Shown here piece after piece: positions 9,407 to 24,400 of a stretch of 64,000 bases of DNA; the stretch's first letter is position 1, and every line of letters starts with the position of its first letter. The notes beneath the pieces were generated by a model, which searched no databases, was not told the origin of the DNA, and was given only the letters and a program-made list of their open reading frames with translations. Origin of the DNA: Proales similis (taxonomy: Eukaryota > Rotifera > Eurotatoria > Ploima > Proalidae); contig JAGVRJ010000015.1 of NCBI GenBank assembly GCA_019059635.1, forward strand, positions 744,001-808,000, written 5' to 3'. A program made the position numbers and the translations under genes.

Positions 9407-12400
9407 ATGGAGCCGAAGCGCTTGGGAGAGGCTCTACTTTCTAGGAGGGGGAGCAAGCTTGGTGTTCTTTACATTCGATTGTCTAATTCGAAGAGAGAAT
9501 CTGAGCTAATGGAATCCGAACAGTTGTCCAATGTGCGATCAGGTGTCGCTCCAGTCTACAGCGAGAGTGAACCAGTGCGCACCATGAGTCAATCGTCCGA
9601 CCATGACTTGATTCTCAATGAATTAAAGCACATCAAACAGCTTCTCGAACGGTAGCCGCTACACCTCGTCTCAAGAGGATTTTCTGCACATTTGACTTTG
9701 TAAGGGTTGAGCTCGCAGTCGATGATTCAAACTCATCCAGTCAACTCACGGATCTTAAGAAGAGTTTGTGCAAGTCGATCGTTGTTTGTCTCCATTCAAA
9801 CACGTGAGTCAATTCTCGTTCTCTCAATTTTCAGTCGAACTAAATAAATTTGTTCAAAGCGACTCAAACTGGAACTTGATTGTTGAAATACTCGACGCGA
9901 TCAAGTCTATAGCCGGACGAATCAGTCCTGACTCTCAGCTGTGCCATTATATTGAGCGGGTTTACTTTCAGCACTCGGGCGCAAGTGAACTGTCCGAGAC
10001 AAGCGGCAAATTGATCCAAAATCTCCAGCTCCTCTTTCCAAAGGTAGACTCTTATTTCCTTGTCACTTGTTGACGACTGCAAGTTAACACGAGCGAACAA
10101 AAGGAAATCGAACAAATACGCAAAAATGCAGTAGCTCGCTCGTTTGAATGCCCACCACGAGCGCGACCACCAGTAAAAAGGAACTCTCTGGTGCCTAATC
10201 CCCTGGTGGACTTTTATCACGACCAGAACGAGCCGTATGGCAATAAGATAAAGGTTGGTGCTTCATTTGCTGAATCAACAGAGCTCATGGGCTAATTCTC
10301 GTCTCTGAAGGATTTGACCAGACCCGAAAAGGATAACCTCACACTAAAAAATGTAACCGATTGCGTGGCTGACGTGGCTACTGAAGCATTCAAGAGTATG
10401 CGTCTCAAGAGTTTCAAAGGCCTTTTATCGTCCTTAATCTCATAAAATTTTTACTCAAGTCGAGTCGAATTGGCAAAAAAAGGAGTCGCTTACGAGTATA
10501 GCAGCTGCCTTGGAGTTCAACGAGCTAGAGGGCCAAATGGATGAAGAAGATCGGCCACTGTTTGCTTTGAACGGAAGTCTGGATTCTCTCTTTGAGCTTC
10601 GCACTGCTCGTAAAAGTATTGCTGGTGACGCTCCTGACTTTGTAAGTTGGTTAAATCAGATTGGGCGTTGGCTGTTCTGACCGAGTCCACTTGAAAGAGA
10701 GTAAAATGCATGAAAATGAGCGGACGCGATCTGATATTCTACTTGTTGGAAAACGCTTACAATCAACGCATGAAGTCGTTTTACTTGAACATGAAAGCGG
10801 GCGGCCGAGTTTATCGGCCTTATGATTTAGAGACGGTGCCGGCCAATGATGTAAGTGCGAGAGGTTGTGAACTTGGGGCAAAGTAAATGACGATGGCGAG
10901 TAGAGAAACGCGGAACATTTCATCTTTTCGCCGTATGGAGTGATTCACGTAAAGCCTGGCTGCGAGCAGAACGAACAGCTTTCACTTGACGAATGGAATC
11001 GAGAGGCCGTTCTTTGGGAGGCCTGTTCACGACTCGACTTTTTCAAGAATTTCCTCTACACGAAATTCATGGCTCGATGGAGGAGAAGAGTGAAGCTGCT
11101 TCGTTTCGTCAAGCTAAGAGACACACTCGCGCCACACATACTCGACAATCACAAACGCTTTCGCCAAGCATTTCAACAGATCGGCAAGCTGAACAGTGAA
11201 ATTGGCCAGTTGCGGTTCATACCCCAACTCACACAGCACACGAGCGTGGCCTACTCGAGCGAAGAGAATCGGCGAATTATTGAACGGCTCAAGCCTCAAG
11301 AAGAAGTTCTAATTGAACCTTGGACCATCGAGCAGCTCTCAATGTCATTGCTCAAGCAGCGAGCAACAAACATCGACGTCTTACGGCAATACTTTGTCTA
11401 CGTCAAGTACATTCTCAACCACGCGCGCGACAGCCTGTACAACACAATGCGCTTCTACTACACTTTGCTAAATAAGCCAGACTTGATGTAAGTGTTCGCT
11501 TTGTACGTTGGGCGCTAGTAGGAGCTTCGGTGCCCTCCCTCTCCAAATGCTCCTCGCCGATTGGCTATGTCAGTGCTCGCACAGCGTAGAGGATTGTCCA
11601 GTCTTATGCAAGAGGAGTGACCCCACATTAGTGCCTTTAAAGCCATGTCTATTTCTAACGGTTGCATTTTTGCCTCATCGATCCTCAGGGAGACCGGCAA
11701 GGCGATGCATGTGCAGGCTCGGCTCAAAGCTGAAAGGCAACGCCAACTTGCCGATGTTGAACGTCAGATCGGAATGCTGGGCAATTTCGTCAAGCGAGTG
11801 CATGCTCAAGTTCAAGAATGCATTCTTCAAATGCTTCTCGACAACGTGAACAATTTAGACCGCGAGACAACCGACTGTCAGCAAACAGAACTTCAGTCAG
11901 TGCCCATGTTCACCGCCCAGCTTTGTTTTGACTCAGCCGGTAGAATTTGCTTTTGTTGTTTCAACATGAGCGTGACTCGAAATTCACTTTGACAGGGCAA
12001 CTGAAAACCACCCCTGCGATCGAAGTTTGGTGCAACCGTGTGCTCACCATTGTGCCTGAGCTCACCACCATAATCGTAGACGCATACCAAATACTCGATC
12101 CAGACGGATTTTTAAGAGACTTTGAGCGCTACGGTATGGATCTGGTGAGCGCCGAGTTCGGTCAAGACCAGAGCGGTCAAGAAGAAGACGACGACGATGA
12201 GACAGAGAATGAGCCAGGCCAGATAAATACGTTAAAGTTTTACAAAAACGCCTTGAAAAAGCCAAGCCTTCTACCTCTAACTCGGCCCAAGTTAGACCAG
12301 ACAGCCGACTATGACGAGAAACTTTTAAAGCAGCGCTACGTGATTCCGTTCAATGAAGAAAAGCTTGTAATCAAGCAGTTTATTATTAGAGCGTCTGCCA

Positions 12401-15400
12401 ACAAATTGAACACTTTTGACCTGAAGAGTCTTATCGACGAAGAGTAAGTGAGAGCTTCGGATTTTCATTCAACTCTTCGTTTAACTTTCAAAAGTCCTCG
12501 ACTCCAAATGCAAAGCCAGAACTTGACTGAACGCATTCAGGCAGCGCGCCAACAAGTGAACGAGTTTTGCGAGCAACGCACTTGGATGAGTGAAGCGAAG
12601 CAATTCGCCAACCAGTGGAATCGTCGTCTCTTGACCGAGTGGGCCAAAAAGGGAGCGATCGAGGTAGAAGAGCAGCTGGGCCGAATAAGGATGTGGATCG
12701 AATTGGCAAACGACGAGCTTGCCGATCGCTTCCACACCACAGACCGCCTGTTTCAGATCGATTGTGTTGAATTTCGCAAGCAGTTCATGCTTTCACTCGA
12801 GTCAACACTCTCGGACGCAAACGAAGCCCTGGTCGACTACTCAATGGCTGAAGGCAAAGACCTCGAGAATGTCCTCTCTAAAGCCATCCAAGTAATACGC
12901 AGGCTTTTATTTTCATCTTTTCACTCTTTTTTTTTTCAATCAACTGATCTAAATGGCGTTCAATTGCAAAGGAAACCGGAGGAGAACCCGAAGACTTGAA
13001 GAATTTCGCTAGTCTCGTTCGCTCGCTGGAAAAACAAAGATTGAGTAGACAAGCCTGGGAGGCGAGATATACAATGTTCAGGTCATTGGTTGAAGTGAGT
13101 GTAGCTGGTCAAGTCAGCTTCGACGCCGCCTGGCCTAAACGAGCCAATTTTAGATTATGAGACTGAACTACCGTGCGTTGAATGCAGAAGAGGAAAAACT
13201 GTTCGAAAGAGTCGAAGAGCTCTGGAATGAGTACATATTTAAACTGGAGGCCAGCGCTCGATACGTGAGCGCTCAATCATCCAACATTCTCTCTCAGCTG
13301 GACAAACTGCTCGCGGTAAGGAACATTGGCACAAACTTCTTATTGATCTTGTCTACGAGCGTCCCTTTCAACAGGACTATTTCGACACGCTGTCTCGTTT
13401 AACAGAGCAAGGAACTACGGGCCTTTACTTGGATCCGCTCCAAAACTCAGCCGAAGTCATTAACGGACTCAAGGAAGTAAGATTTTGTGTTCTATGATCT
13501 ATAAGTTGGAAGCCTTCACCATGAAACGAAAAGCTGCTGCGCAAGTTCGATTCAGTATCGGAGAAAATCGCCGAGTGCTTACGATGGCGCCAGTTGATCA
13601 GCGAATCCAAACTGAGCACCGATAAATTGCAAGCAAAAGAAAAACAACGCGAAAGTTTGGTTGTGCGCCGAGAGCTCTGGAAGTACTTTGAAGTCACTGA
13701 TCAGCACATAAAAGATTGGAAGCGGACCTCTCTCAAAGATGTAAGTAAATTTTTAAACTGAAGTGGTGAATAAGCCGAAATGATTTGAGCGACGTTGTGC
13801 TCAGCTGCCGACAAGGATTATCGAGGAGAAGCTCACCAAATGGTCGACAGAAGCAGAAAAACTTAAGGAAAAAGTTGGAGAGACGGACGAAGTTTGGATG
13901 AGTTGGTTCAACTTGCTCAGGAACTTTGGCCACAGCTTTAAGTGGATCAGCATGTTGGCGCACGAGTCCTTTGGCGAGTCGAGTTTTGTCGAGCTCTTTT
14001 CGTCTGTTGGCCTCTCGTTTGATCCGGCGCACAAATACACCGCGGCCGAGCTCTTGGCGCTTCATTTCGACGACTACGCCGACATTATAGAAACCATTTA
14101 TCGCAAAGGCTTTCTCGAGTCCGCTCAGGCCAAAGCTTTTAGCGATCTGCTCGACTTCTGGACGCAGAAAATGCGATTCAAACTGGGCAAGAAATTCTCG
14201 CTTGAAATTCTGCTGCCAAGTAACCAGAGCGCTTACTTGAATGAGATCAGTGCGCTAAAACGATTGAATAGGCAAAGTGAGAAGAAAGCTGCCCGAGCCA
14301 ATGGTCCGATCGGTGGCGGTGATCGGGAACAAGGAAGAACAGGTCGATGACGAGCATGAAGAACATTCGGGCTTCAAACTAATGGACATAGACGAGCTGC
14401 GTCATTTTGTCGAGGTTTTAAAAATCTTTTCCCTTTTTTGAACTTGACTCCAATCAAAGCTTGAATATTTTCAGGATGGCCTGGTCCGCTTGGAGATGAT
14501 GAAAAAAGAGCGAGTGAACGCCGATCTCATGGAGAAAGTCACACGGCTTAAACTTGAACTCGAACAACTTCTCAACTTGTCGCAAGTTTGGCTCAGAGCG
14601 CAGTCCAGCTGGCTGTTTATTGACCGCGTTTTTTACGAGACCAACGTAAGCAAAGACATGGAGGAGCACTACCTGCAGTACGGCTTGGTGCTCGATGAGT
14701 TCAAAGTGAGCGTTGCTTTATTGCCACTTGTCCCAAAGCTCATTCATTAATATTTGGCCTAGAAATTTCAAAGCAAAATCAACCAGGATCCCTACGTGTT
14801 AAACTTGGTTCGTGATCCTATTTGGCACACAAAGCTGTCCGACTGGGACAAAAGACTGGCTACGATAAGTTCTGCATTGGACTCACGACTTGAGCAAATG
14901 TGCCAGCAATTCGGCAGATTCCATTTCTTAGAGCGAAGCGTTCTGCTGGAAACCATGGCGAGCATAAACGACTGCCGGAAATATTTGCCCGCTGCTCGGA
15001 AATGTTTTATGGGCCTTAGCCAGCTTCAGTTTTCGGTGCCCAAGAAAAAAAGGCTTGACCAGACTGAAACCGGTTCGAACACGCAACTTGAAATGGACAT
15101 AAACGGTCAGTTGCATTTTTAAATTCTGATTTAAGACCTCTCGCTGACCTAACTTGCAGCCGGAAAGCTCGAATGCTTCGGAATGGTTGGAGAATCGGCA
15201 GGCGAACGTCTCGAGTTCTTTATGCCTTTGCAGTCCTACAGCTCTCAGAAAGCCAGCGACTGGTTTGATCAACTGCTCAAACTCAGCAAGTCGAGCATGT
15301 GCAAACACACACAAACTTATTTGGAGTGGCTAGATACTTCTGGTAAATAGCTTCACCTCGATTCTTATAAGATAGCAATGGCTTAGTCTCAAGCAATAGA

Positions 15401-18400
15401 ATCAGAAACGATAGATGAAACGCTTAAGCAGATTGACCAGAGACCGTCCCAGGCCACACGTCTGGCCGAGGCAGTTTATTGGACCACGTGTATTAAAAAA
15501 GCCATTTCAGGAGGCAGTCATTTGCTGGATCTTGAAAAAATCGAGTAAGTTGACTTTGAAATAATTTTAAGAAGAGACATTACAATTTAGGGATTTAAGA
15601 GCGCGCTTGAATAATTTGATAAGCGGACTTGGCGAGAGGAAAAGCAATACCAGAGAGTCAAGATCACAGAGCGTTTTACTTTGGCTCCTTTTCCTTCGAG
15701 ACTCGACCAGGAAGTTGATCGAATGCAAGGATCTAAAATTCGACTCGTTCGAATGGTCGAGCTTGATAAAGTACGACTGCGAGAAAAGATCGGAAATTAA
15801 AGTGGATGGCGGCGAATTCACAGGCAAGTTAGAATATTCGAACGGAGCGTTGATTCAATTGAAATTTAAAACGTCTTAAAACAGACCCTCGATCTGTGGT
15901 CATGCACAACAAATATGAGAATTTCCGTCTGAGTCAGCTGGTCTCTGAGTTGCCCTATGAGTTCGAGTTCAGTGGCCAGCCTTCTCTTGGCGTGGTCACT
16001 CCTCTGACCGAAAGATGCTGGCTCAACATGACCAACGCTCTCGGCTTTTACCTTCCCTTGGCGGTCTATGGTGCAGAGAAGAGCGGCAAAAGCGAAACTA
16101 TACGTTTGTTGGCTCAAGTAATCAAAAATCTCTTTTCTTCGTCGTCAACTCTTGAACCATCTGATTGCAATAGGCATGCGGGCAATTCGTTCACGAGATA
16201 AACTGTGACAGCGGTCAAAGTCTGCCCAGATTAGAGGATTACATTCGGGGCATGATTTCAAGCGGATGTTGGCTTACCTTTCGCAATTTTGATCGCTTGC
16301 CACAAGGTTTCAAAATTCTTGTTTTGATTTCTCCGAGTTGGCCAAAATTAAATGAAAATACTTGCTTCAGACATTATGGTCGCGTTAAGCTGCTCGATTG
16401 AGAATCTCTACAATTCGATCAATTTGCTGCTTAGCTCAAGCTCTGAATTGAGGGCTCAAAGAAAACGTCCGAAGCCTCGAACCGCGATTCATGTCGAAAT
16501 CAAAACAGAACGCATCAAGACGGTTCCTTTTATATTTGTGGTAAATTTAAGATCTATCAGTCAAGTTGGTCACTTAAACTAAATTTAAATTGCCCTTTAT
16601 AGAACAGTGGCCTCAAAACGTTTTTCGATGAAGTCTACTACGAGGAGGTGCTTTTTCAAGATCAAAATGTGAACAGCAACCAGCCTCTCAGACAGAGTGA
16701 GCTCAAATTCAGAGAAGACGAACTGAACAAGATCGAGCAGACAATGGTTTATGGAAGCATCAAACCTGATCAGTATTTTCAAAAAAAACAGCTTGGCCTC
16801 ATCAGAATGCAAGGCAGCATTGTTCGAGTGGCTGCCAACTTTAGCTGCTTCCTTACCTTGAACTCGTTCGAAAACATTCCCTTCAATCTGTCTGTAAGTG
16901 ATCGTTGATTTGGACGCGATTTCATTTAAACAGATTGAGCAAAGAAAACGCTGCGGACTCACTATTTGACTGAACCCGACCTTCAAAGGATAGTCGAGGC
17001 TCTTTTAATTGCTCATGGCTTCTCGGCAGGGCTAGTTCGAGTCGACCAAATCGCGCGTAAAATCGTCAATTTCTTGAATGAACTCAAATTCATAGTAAGA
17101 GTTTAATAGTAATTGCTGCCTTTGATTTCCGCTTTCAATCGAATTTCGATTTAGAGCAAAGAGCCATGGGCCAGCAGTGGATCGAATCTTTCATTTATCC
17201 GAAGATTGATTCAAACCGCCGCCAAGAAGCACAGCCAAGAGAGCGGCAGGCCTGAGCGCACATTCTGCATGCTTCTTGCAGCATTTCTGATGCCCGGAGC
17301 AAGTCGTGAATCAGAACTGCTTAGAGAGCTGCTCAAACGCCACTTTGGTCTTGAGCCAAGTGCATTTATGGAAGACTTTCTCACAAAGCTGTTCAAAGAA
17401 AAGCTTGCCGAAATGAAGCTTTATGTGGACCTGCAGCAAGTGGCCAAAATGGTCGAGCTTCACACAGCTTTAAGCCTTGGACAGCAAGTGATTCTATGCG
17501 GATCAGCTCTTAGCGGAAAATCCACCTTGTGGAAATGCATTGCTGCTGCATTCAATTCCTATCTCAGTGGCTCAATGGTTCGTAGATATTTTCAATGTTC
17601 TACAAAGAAATGTCTTTAAAAAGCAAGTTAAAACGACGATCATCGATAGGACATTAAATGCAATGATGTTTTTAAAAAATATTCGCTTCTGTCAAGGCTT
17701 GAACTTGACAGTCTAAAGCGAGTGCTTACCTATCACCTATTCCCGCAGGCTTATTCCGATGAAATGGTTAGATGCCAAGCAATTTGAGCTCTTTCTCCTC
17801 ATAACCATATCATTCGAAGGGGTGGATAGCGCAGATAGAACGAATTCAGCAAGAGCATGCCGAATCAGAAGAAGCCAGAAGACGCCTGATCAACGAGAAC
17901 ACCAAAGAGGTTTTAGTTTCTGCCTCAGTTATGCACCTTTTAAATCCGCTCATTTTATTTTAAACAGCTTAAACGATTTGAGAGCATAGAAAAATGGCTT
18001 ATACTAGACGGAGACTTGAAGAAAACTCAATCGGCTCTAAGGCGATTTAAATCGGACCAAAGTAATCTAGACTGCTCTACGACGCTCATTTGCCAGCAGT
18101 TTAAACCATTTCCACAAGGATTCAAGCTGATTATAGAAACCGACAGTCTGTGTGATCTAACGCCTAGTCAACTGGACAACACTTGCTTTTTAATAATCGA
18201 ACCGGTTGGCTGGCAACACATTTTGGAGTCGAAAATAGAAGAGATCTGCTCGAAATACAAAGTGCCGCATTCAAAGTAACTTGATAACAAATAGGGGCCT
18301 TTGCTCAGCTTTAATAATGTTTGGTAAAGAATCGCACTGCTTCAGCAATGTTCGACCACTCTATTCTCGGAGATGAGCCAGGCCGTTGACCAGCTTGAGC

Positions 18401-21400
18401 TTGAGTGGCTGATTTACAATGGCCGTAGAGTGTGCATTCGGGATATGATCAACTTTACTCTGGCATATGCGAATTTGGTCGATTCACTTCTCAAAAGGCA
18501 TTTGAACGAACTCAAAGAGCAAACTGATGGTAATTTTCTATTATGCTCAGTCTAAAGTCGATGATTGACTCGTTTGACAGGCGAAATCGGAAATTGGCAT
18601 TCTCTGCGTGCATTGGCCGTATATTCATTCTTTTGGTCACTTGCGGCTTCTCTTTCGCCGTAAATATTCTCGCCTTGGGCAGTTAAAATCTATGCATTCT
18701 TCAAGACCGCTCTCGCAAGGAATGATGCTCAAAGACTCGATCAGTTCACTTTGGATATCGTTAATCGCCATATGCCCGAAGTGGCTGCACAGGATTTGAA
18801 TCTTCTTGAGAGTCAACTTGAAATACGTCAAGGCCGTTTAAAACGCTCTAGCAATCCATCTGTAGTAAGCTAGCTTGGAAATTTCCAAATTGAAATCAGA
18901 TTCAAATGGTTCAAAGCATTCGAACAAATTGTCAATAATCCGTGCCTGTCTTGACAATCAGCAGCCGGTGTACCTGTTTGGACCAGTTGGAGCAGGCAAA
19001 TCACAATTGGCAGAGGTTCTCATCAACGAACAAATATGCTTGTCGATTAACCTGATTGATTTGTGAAACTTTTCAGAAGCTGCTGTTGGGCAGCTACGAA
19101 CAAGTGAAACTTTGGAATACCGGCTCGAACGGTTTCCTCCAAGATCAGTTGGTCAAGCATCTGAAAGCGGTCAGAGAGGCCCGAGAGAAGAAGAAGGAGT
19201 CGTCCAGCAAACTGAGTCTAGTCTATTTAATTGCAGACTTGAACAAGAACGAGCGTGCTCCAGAACAGCCGGAATCTGCCGAGCTCATGCGGCAAATATT
19301 TGAGACCAAAAGCATTTATTCACCGTCCGAGCATGTGAACGAGACGACCGGAAATGGTCGATTCCTTCTGCTCGGTTCTCATTCAATCGAGACCGGTTCA
19401 AGTCCGCTGAGTTGCCGAATGGCCAAGCACTTGATCTGCGTTAATTTAGACGAGTCGATTGAATCACTTGTGAGTGGCCTCTTCTCGAATCCAGTTCTCC
19501 ATTGGCTCGAAGAGTTTCCACCGGATTCAATCGAACACCCAAGAGAGCTCACGAAGCAGATTATAAAGACTTTGACGGAGGCGTTCATGTTTGCTCGAGA
19601 CGAGTTGAAGCCGTCCCCACTCAATCCTCACTACACTTTCAATATGCGCGATTTGGCCAGGGTGGTTCAGGGTGTTCAGCTGATGGCACCCAAAGGAAAA
19701 GTGCTTCCGGCCAAGTTCGTTCGCAAGAGTAACTATTTATCTCTTCGCTCACTAGCCGACTCTGATCATCATCTTAATTTAGGCACAGCTGTCGATTTGA
19801 GTGGCTCACCTGTGGCTGTCATCATTCGTCTGTTATACCACGAGATTCAAAGGGTGTTCACCGACCGAATTATAGACGAGCAAGGTTAGCAAAATATTTC
19901 GATTGCTTGCTATTTTCTCGACAATTGAATCGTTTTTTTAAGATTCGCTGGATTTCAATAGACAATTAGCGTCAATATTGCAAGTCAACTTTTGTCAGGA
20001 AATCGGCGCCAGACCAACAAAGGAGAGCCCACCGTTGATTGATAGTTCGCAGACCAAATCCAAAAAAGCCGTTTCATTCAAAGAGGGCCTTGTAACGGAT
20101 CGTAATTTATCCCAATTTCGAGGGCCTTTCATTAGCGAGAAGCAGGTAAGTGCTTTTGAGCTTTTGAGCAAAGCCGACGCAGACATGGAGAACTCGTTTC
20201 TAGCTCGGAATCGACCCAAACACTGGCAGAGTGGAGAGCTTATTTTCGCGTCATTTAATTCGTGTTGGCGTCCGTGGCCATTCAGACAGAGCTGGTAGGA
20301 AATATGAAAAAGAAAGCAACTCTTTGCAACGGTCTAAGCCGAGCAATTTAAGCCTACACGGAAAGTTCAATCTCAGAACTGGCCGATGCAGCAACGTCCA
20401 GCCTCGACGCGTATGAGAAATCAACAAACCAGTCGATGAGCATTTTCTTTCACGAAGAGGCCGTCAAGCACTTGGCACGATTGACACGAATTCTGGTAAG
20501 TTGAACATTCACTTGACTGAGGTGAGTTTCTTCTTAAATTTGCCGACCCTCAAGTCCATGAATCGTGGACATGCTCTCTTGATCGCCGAGGATAGCGGAC
20601 TGGGCCGGGCTAGTTCCATTCGCCTATGCTCTTATTTGGTTCGAGCCAAGGTAATCATCAAGCGACTGCCAACTAGACTTGTTCTTGGAACTGATCCCCG
20701 ACAATTTAGTTCTACGAGGCGCAAGTTTCAAGCAACCAGTCGAAGAATAACGGCTATCTTCGATCAGTGCTGCGGCAATGTTGCCTCATGTCCGGAATCA
20801 AATGCGCTCAGAGTGTTTTGTTCGTCAGAGCCGAGTATTACAACCAAGAGACCATCGATCGCCTGGGTATTCTGGCTCGCACCGGCTTCTATCCCAATTT
20901 GTTCAGTGAGGAGGAAATTTGCAAAATTTGCGGGGAGATTCAACCAAGCGAACCCGATAACCAGAGGACTGAGCGAACTCCATTTATTCTGAGCAAGTTT
21001 CAGTCACAGATCCAGCAAAAGCTTCATTTGGTAATCAGCCTGCCTGCGCCGTCGACAGCGAGCTCAGATCGGCAACAACTCGGCATTTTGTTAAAGAAAC
21101 ACTCAAATCTATTCGACGAATTCTATTTGGACGTATTCAAGCAAATCAAGCGACCAGGAGTGGAGTCGATCGCTCGTTTCTACTTAAATCTTCAACTTGA
21201 GCAAGACAGAGCTCGATATTTAAGCCGAAAGCTGCAAATGAGCGATGCTGACGATCTCAGTTCAAAAGAAGTTGTCAGACTGTGCTCTGCCATGGAGCGC
21301 ATACACTCGATTGTTCGAAATCACATTGGTCTTCAAAACAGGGCTCGGCAAGAGGCCAATTCAAACTGGCTGCCTGTGGCCAATTTCAACTTTTCCATAT

Positions 21401-24400
21401 TCAAGGAGTTTTCGGTTTACTTTCGTCTGTTTGCTCGTCGCTTGAGCGAGCGTTATTCACTGGCCAACAAGCGAATCGAGCAAGTATTCGCGCGTCTTCA
21501 GTACGTTGAGCATTGCGTGAATGGCTACGACGCAGAGAGAAAAGCGCTCAAAGAGCGAATGGAACGACTTAATCTCCAAATATTTGACTGGGACGCCAAA
21601 ATAAACGCGCAAAAGGCAGAGTACAAGCAAGCGGTCGAGGACTATCGCAAAGAAGAAAAGCTTTTGAATGAGATGAACGAGGCGCTTGAAAAGCTGCGAG
21701 ACGAGATAAACAACGAGCGGAGCAGCGTCAACAACCTTCACAGTCCTCAGTACGATTTGGCTCTCATGGCGCTCAAGTCGCTAAGTGAGAAATCGTTCTA
21801 TGAGCTGCGCTCGTTTAGATCGCCGCCATCAAAACTTCTGGCTGTGAGCAACACTCTTTGCCTGATGTTCAGACAAGCGCCTGGCTGGGACAACGGCAAG
21901 CGGCTTATGCTTCGGCCCGGCTTCTACGAAGAGCTTGTCTTCTATGACAAGAAGAGCATGCCCGACGACATTTTCGAAGCCCTCGAGCAGATTTGCTCGC
22001 TGGAAACGTTTAGGCCTGAGCGCATCGCATCTGTCAGCATGGCCGCTTCGTTCATCTGCCGCTGGATAATTTGTGTGTTTGAGTTCGCCAAGTTGGAGAG
22101 AACAATTGGCATGAAGAGCAAGCAGCTCAAGGAATTCGAGGGCTTGTACGCCCAGCGGCTGGCCATCTATGCCGAAAAGAAAAAGGTGGGCGACGAAAAA
22201 TGCGCCAAATTGGAACAGCTGGCCAAAGGTCGCTGTGACGTCCTGCGTGAAATCAAACGAGCCAACATCGAACTCGACCGCATCAATCAGAAAGAAGAAA
22301 AGGCGAAAAATTTGCTCAAGCTAATCGAAGCCGATAGAGCTGGATGGCAGAGTGAGCTCGATTCGAATCGAAACGCTCTGGAAACAAGCAAGTGCGACGC
22401 CCTTCTCACTGCTGCTCATCTCTGCTATTTAGCCTCGCTGGACAGTTCGTCAAGAGAGCTAATGGTCGCCAAGTGGTCCCAAGAGCTTCAGAGTCTCGGT
22501 TTTAAGGCTCGAGCTCATTTCAGACTTGTGGACATCTTGCGAGCACCTTATGAGCCGAGTGAAATGTTGATTAAGATTGAACAGCTCACACTGGGCGATC
22601 CACATCTGATCGAAAACGTTTTCATGCTGCGGGAGCTGTGCTCTGTGCCAAGCTCAAGTGCTTGGCCTCTGCTTCTCGATCCGGAGGGAATTGGCTCTAA
22701 AATCTTGGCCAGCATACAAGAAACAACAGAGCAAATGAAAGTCCAAAACTTGAAAGAATACGAGCTGGACACTAGCGACACTCCACTGAGCGATCCGTTG
22801 GAGAACACAGCGACACCCAAAGACATAAACGAGTCTGTGGTTGTAGAAGAGCCGTTGAGTGCGCTGGACGTCACTCGTTCGCTGTTCAACAGCTCATACA
22901 AGCCGCCGATTGACTCAGTGAGCCAAGTCAACATCCCGGGTTCTTTCGCGCTCTTTTCAATGCCTTGCAGTCGTCTCTCTCGAGCACAAACTGTCCAGAC
23001 GAGTAGTGGTCGCTCAAGCATCTGGGAAGCGTCTTCGTTTTACACTAGATCCCAGGCGACAGTGTTCAAATCAAAGTCGGTGCGAAATTTCGCTCCTCAA
23101 CTTGAATTCGAGTCTCAATGCGACTTGCCAATAATCGAGCCCGATCTCAATGTCGTGCCCAAACACAATCTATGCATAATCGACTCGGCCGATTCCAACA
23201 TAGACTACAAACTGGCAAATGCAGCCTATCACGGCCTCACGGTTCTTCTCATAGGCGCCGACCAACTCGAGTCGCACTCGCATTTGCTCGGCGTTTTCAT
23301 GCAACGCGACTTTTGCTTTGAGCCCGACAGCAATCGCGAGTTCATCAGACTCGGAGAGGACAAGATTCCGATCAGTTCGTCGTTTCGTCTCATTCTGCAA
23401 GCATCCTGTCCTCTAGTCGTCTTGCAGCGTCAAAGCAGTTTGTTCAGGCGCATTCAAAGTGGAAAGAATGCAGCGCAGATGATCATTGACTTGAGCCCGT
23501 CGGTTAAGTTCATGTCCAACGACCTGCTATTGTGCATGGGGCCAAGTGGCATGACCAACATGCCAAGTCAAGTGGCCCTGAGCACAAAGCTGAAAATCGA
23601 ATCTGAGTGCCAGGCGTTTGAACGCAAAGAAGAGCTGATGGATCGACTGTGCTCGCGAGAGGAGCTTCTACTTGACGACAAGCAAATTGTGCCGTTTGTT
23701 AACGAAAAATTGAACAAACTCAAACAGATCAATGATGCGCAGAGCGAAGCCGATCACATCAGGTTTGCTTTATGAGCTCGAAGCTCTGCCAGGGCTCAAA
23801 ACGAATTAATGCTTTGAATCAGGGCCAAGGTGAACAAGTTAGCTCACTATTTCGGGCCGAGCTGTACCAACGTGGCACTAATCTTGGAAGCGCTCAAGTG
23901 GCTGCTCATACTGCAGCCGGCCTATTATGTCAAATGGTCGCTGCTCAGATCCCTAATAAATCTTGAGCTGAGTGAGGATTTCAAAAACAAAGGTAAAGCT
24001 TGAACTCGAACCCGCCTTGAGAATTTCTCTCAAATCAGCCACCTGAAAGCATTCAACTCGTTTGCCCGCGCCAAATTGATCGAGCGAAAAATGACCAGCC
24101 TCGTTTTCGGCCATTTGGAGTCTATTATGGAAGCGCGCCACTTCCTCCTTCTTCAACTGCTGCATTCGATTATAGTCGAACAAAGAGAAAAGCGGAAATC
24201 TTTCGGCCTGGAACAAGCACTTTCGGCCATTTTTGAGCCAATATGTGGCACGTCAAGTCAAAACTGGATCGATGTCTTGAACGAACCATTCTTCAATCCT
24301 TCGCTTGATCTTTTCTCCAGACTGTCTCACTCGATACGATCGCAGCCTAACCGGGTAAGAAAGACGCTTGCACAAATTTTCAGAGTCGAAAAATGTGCAT

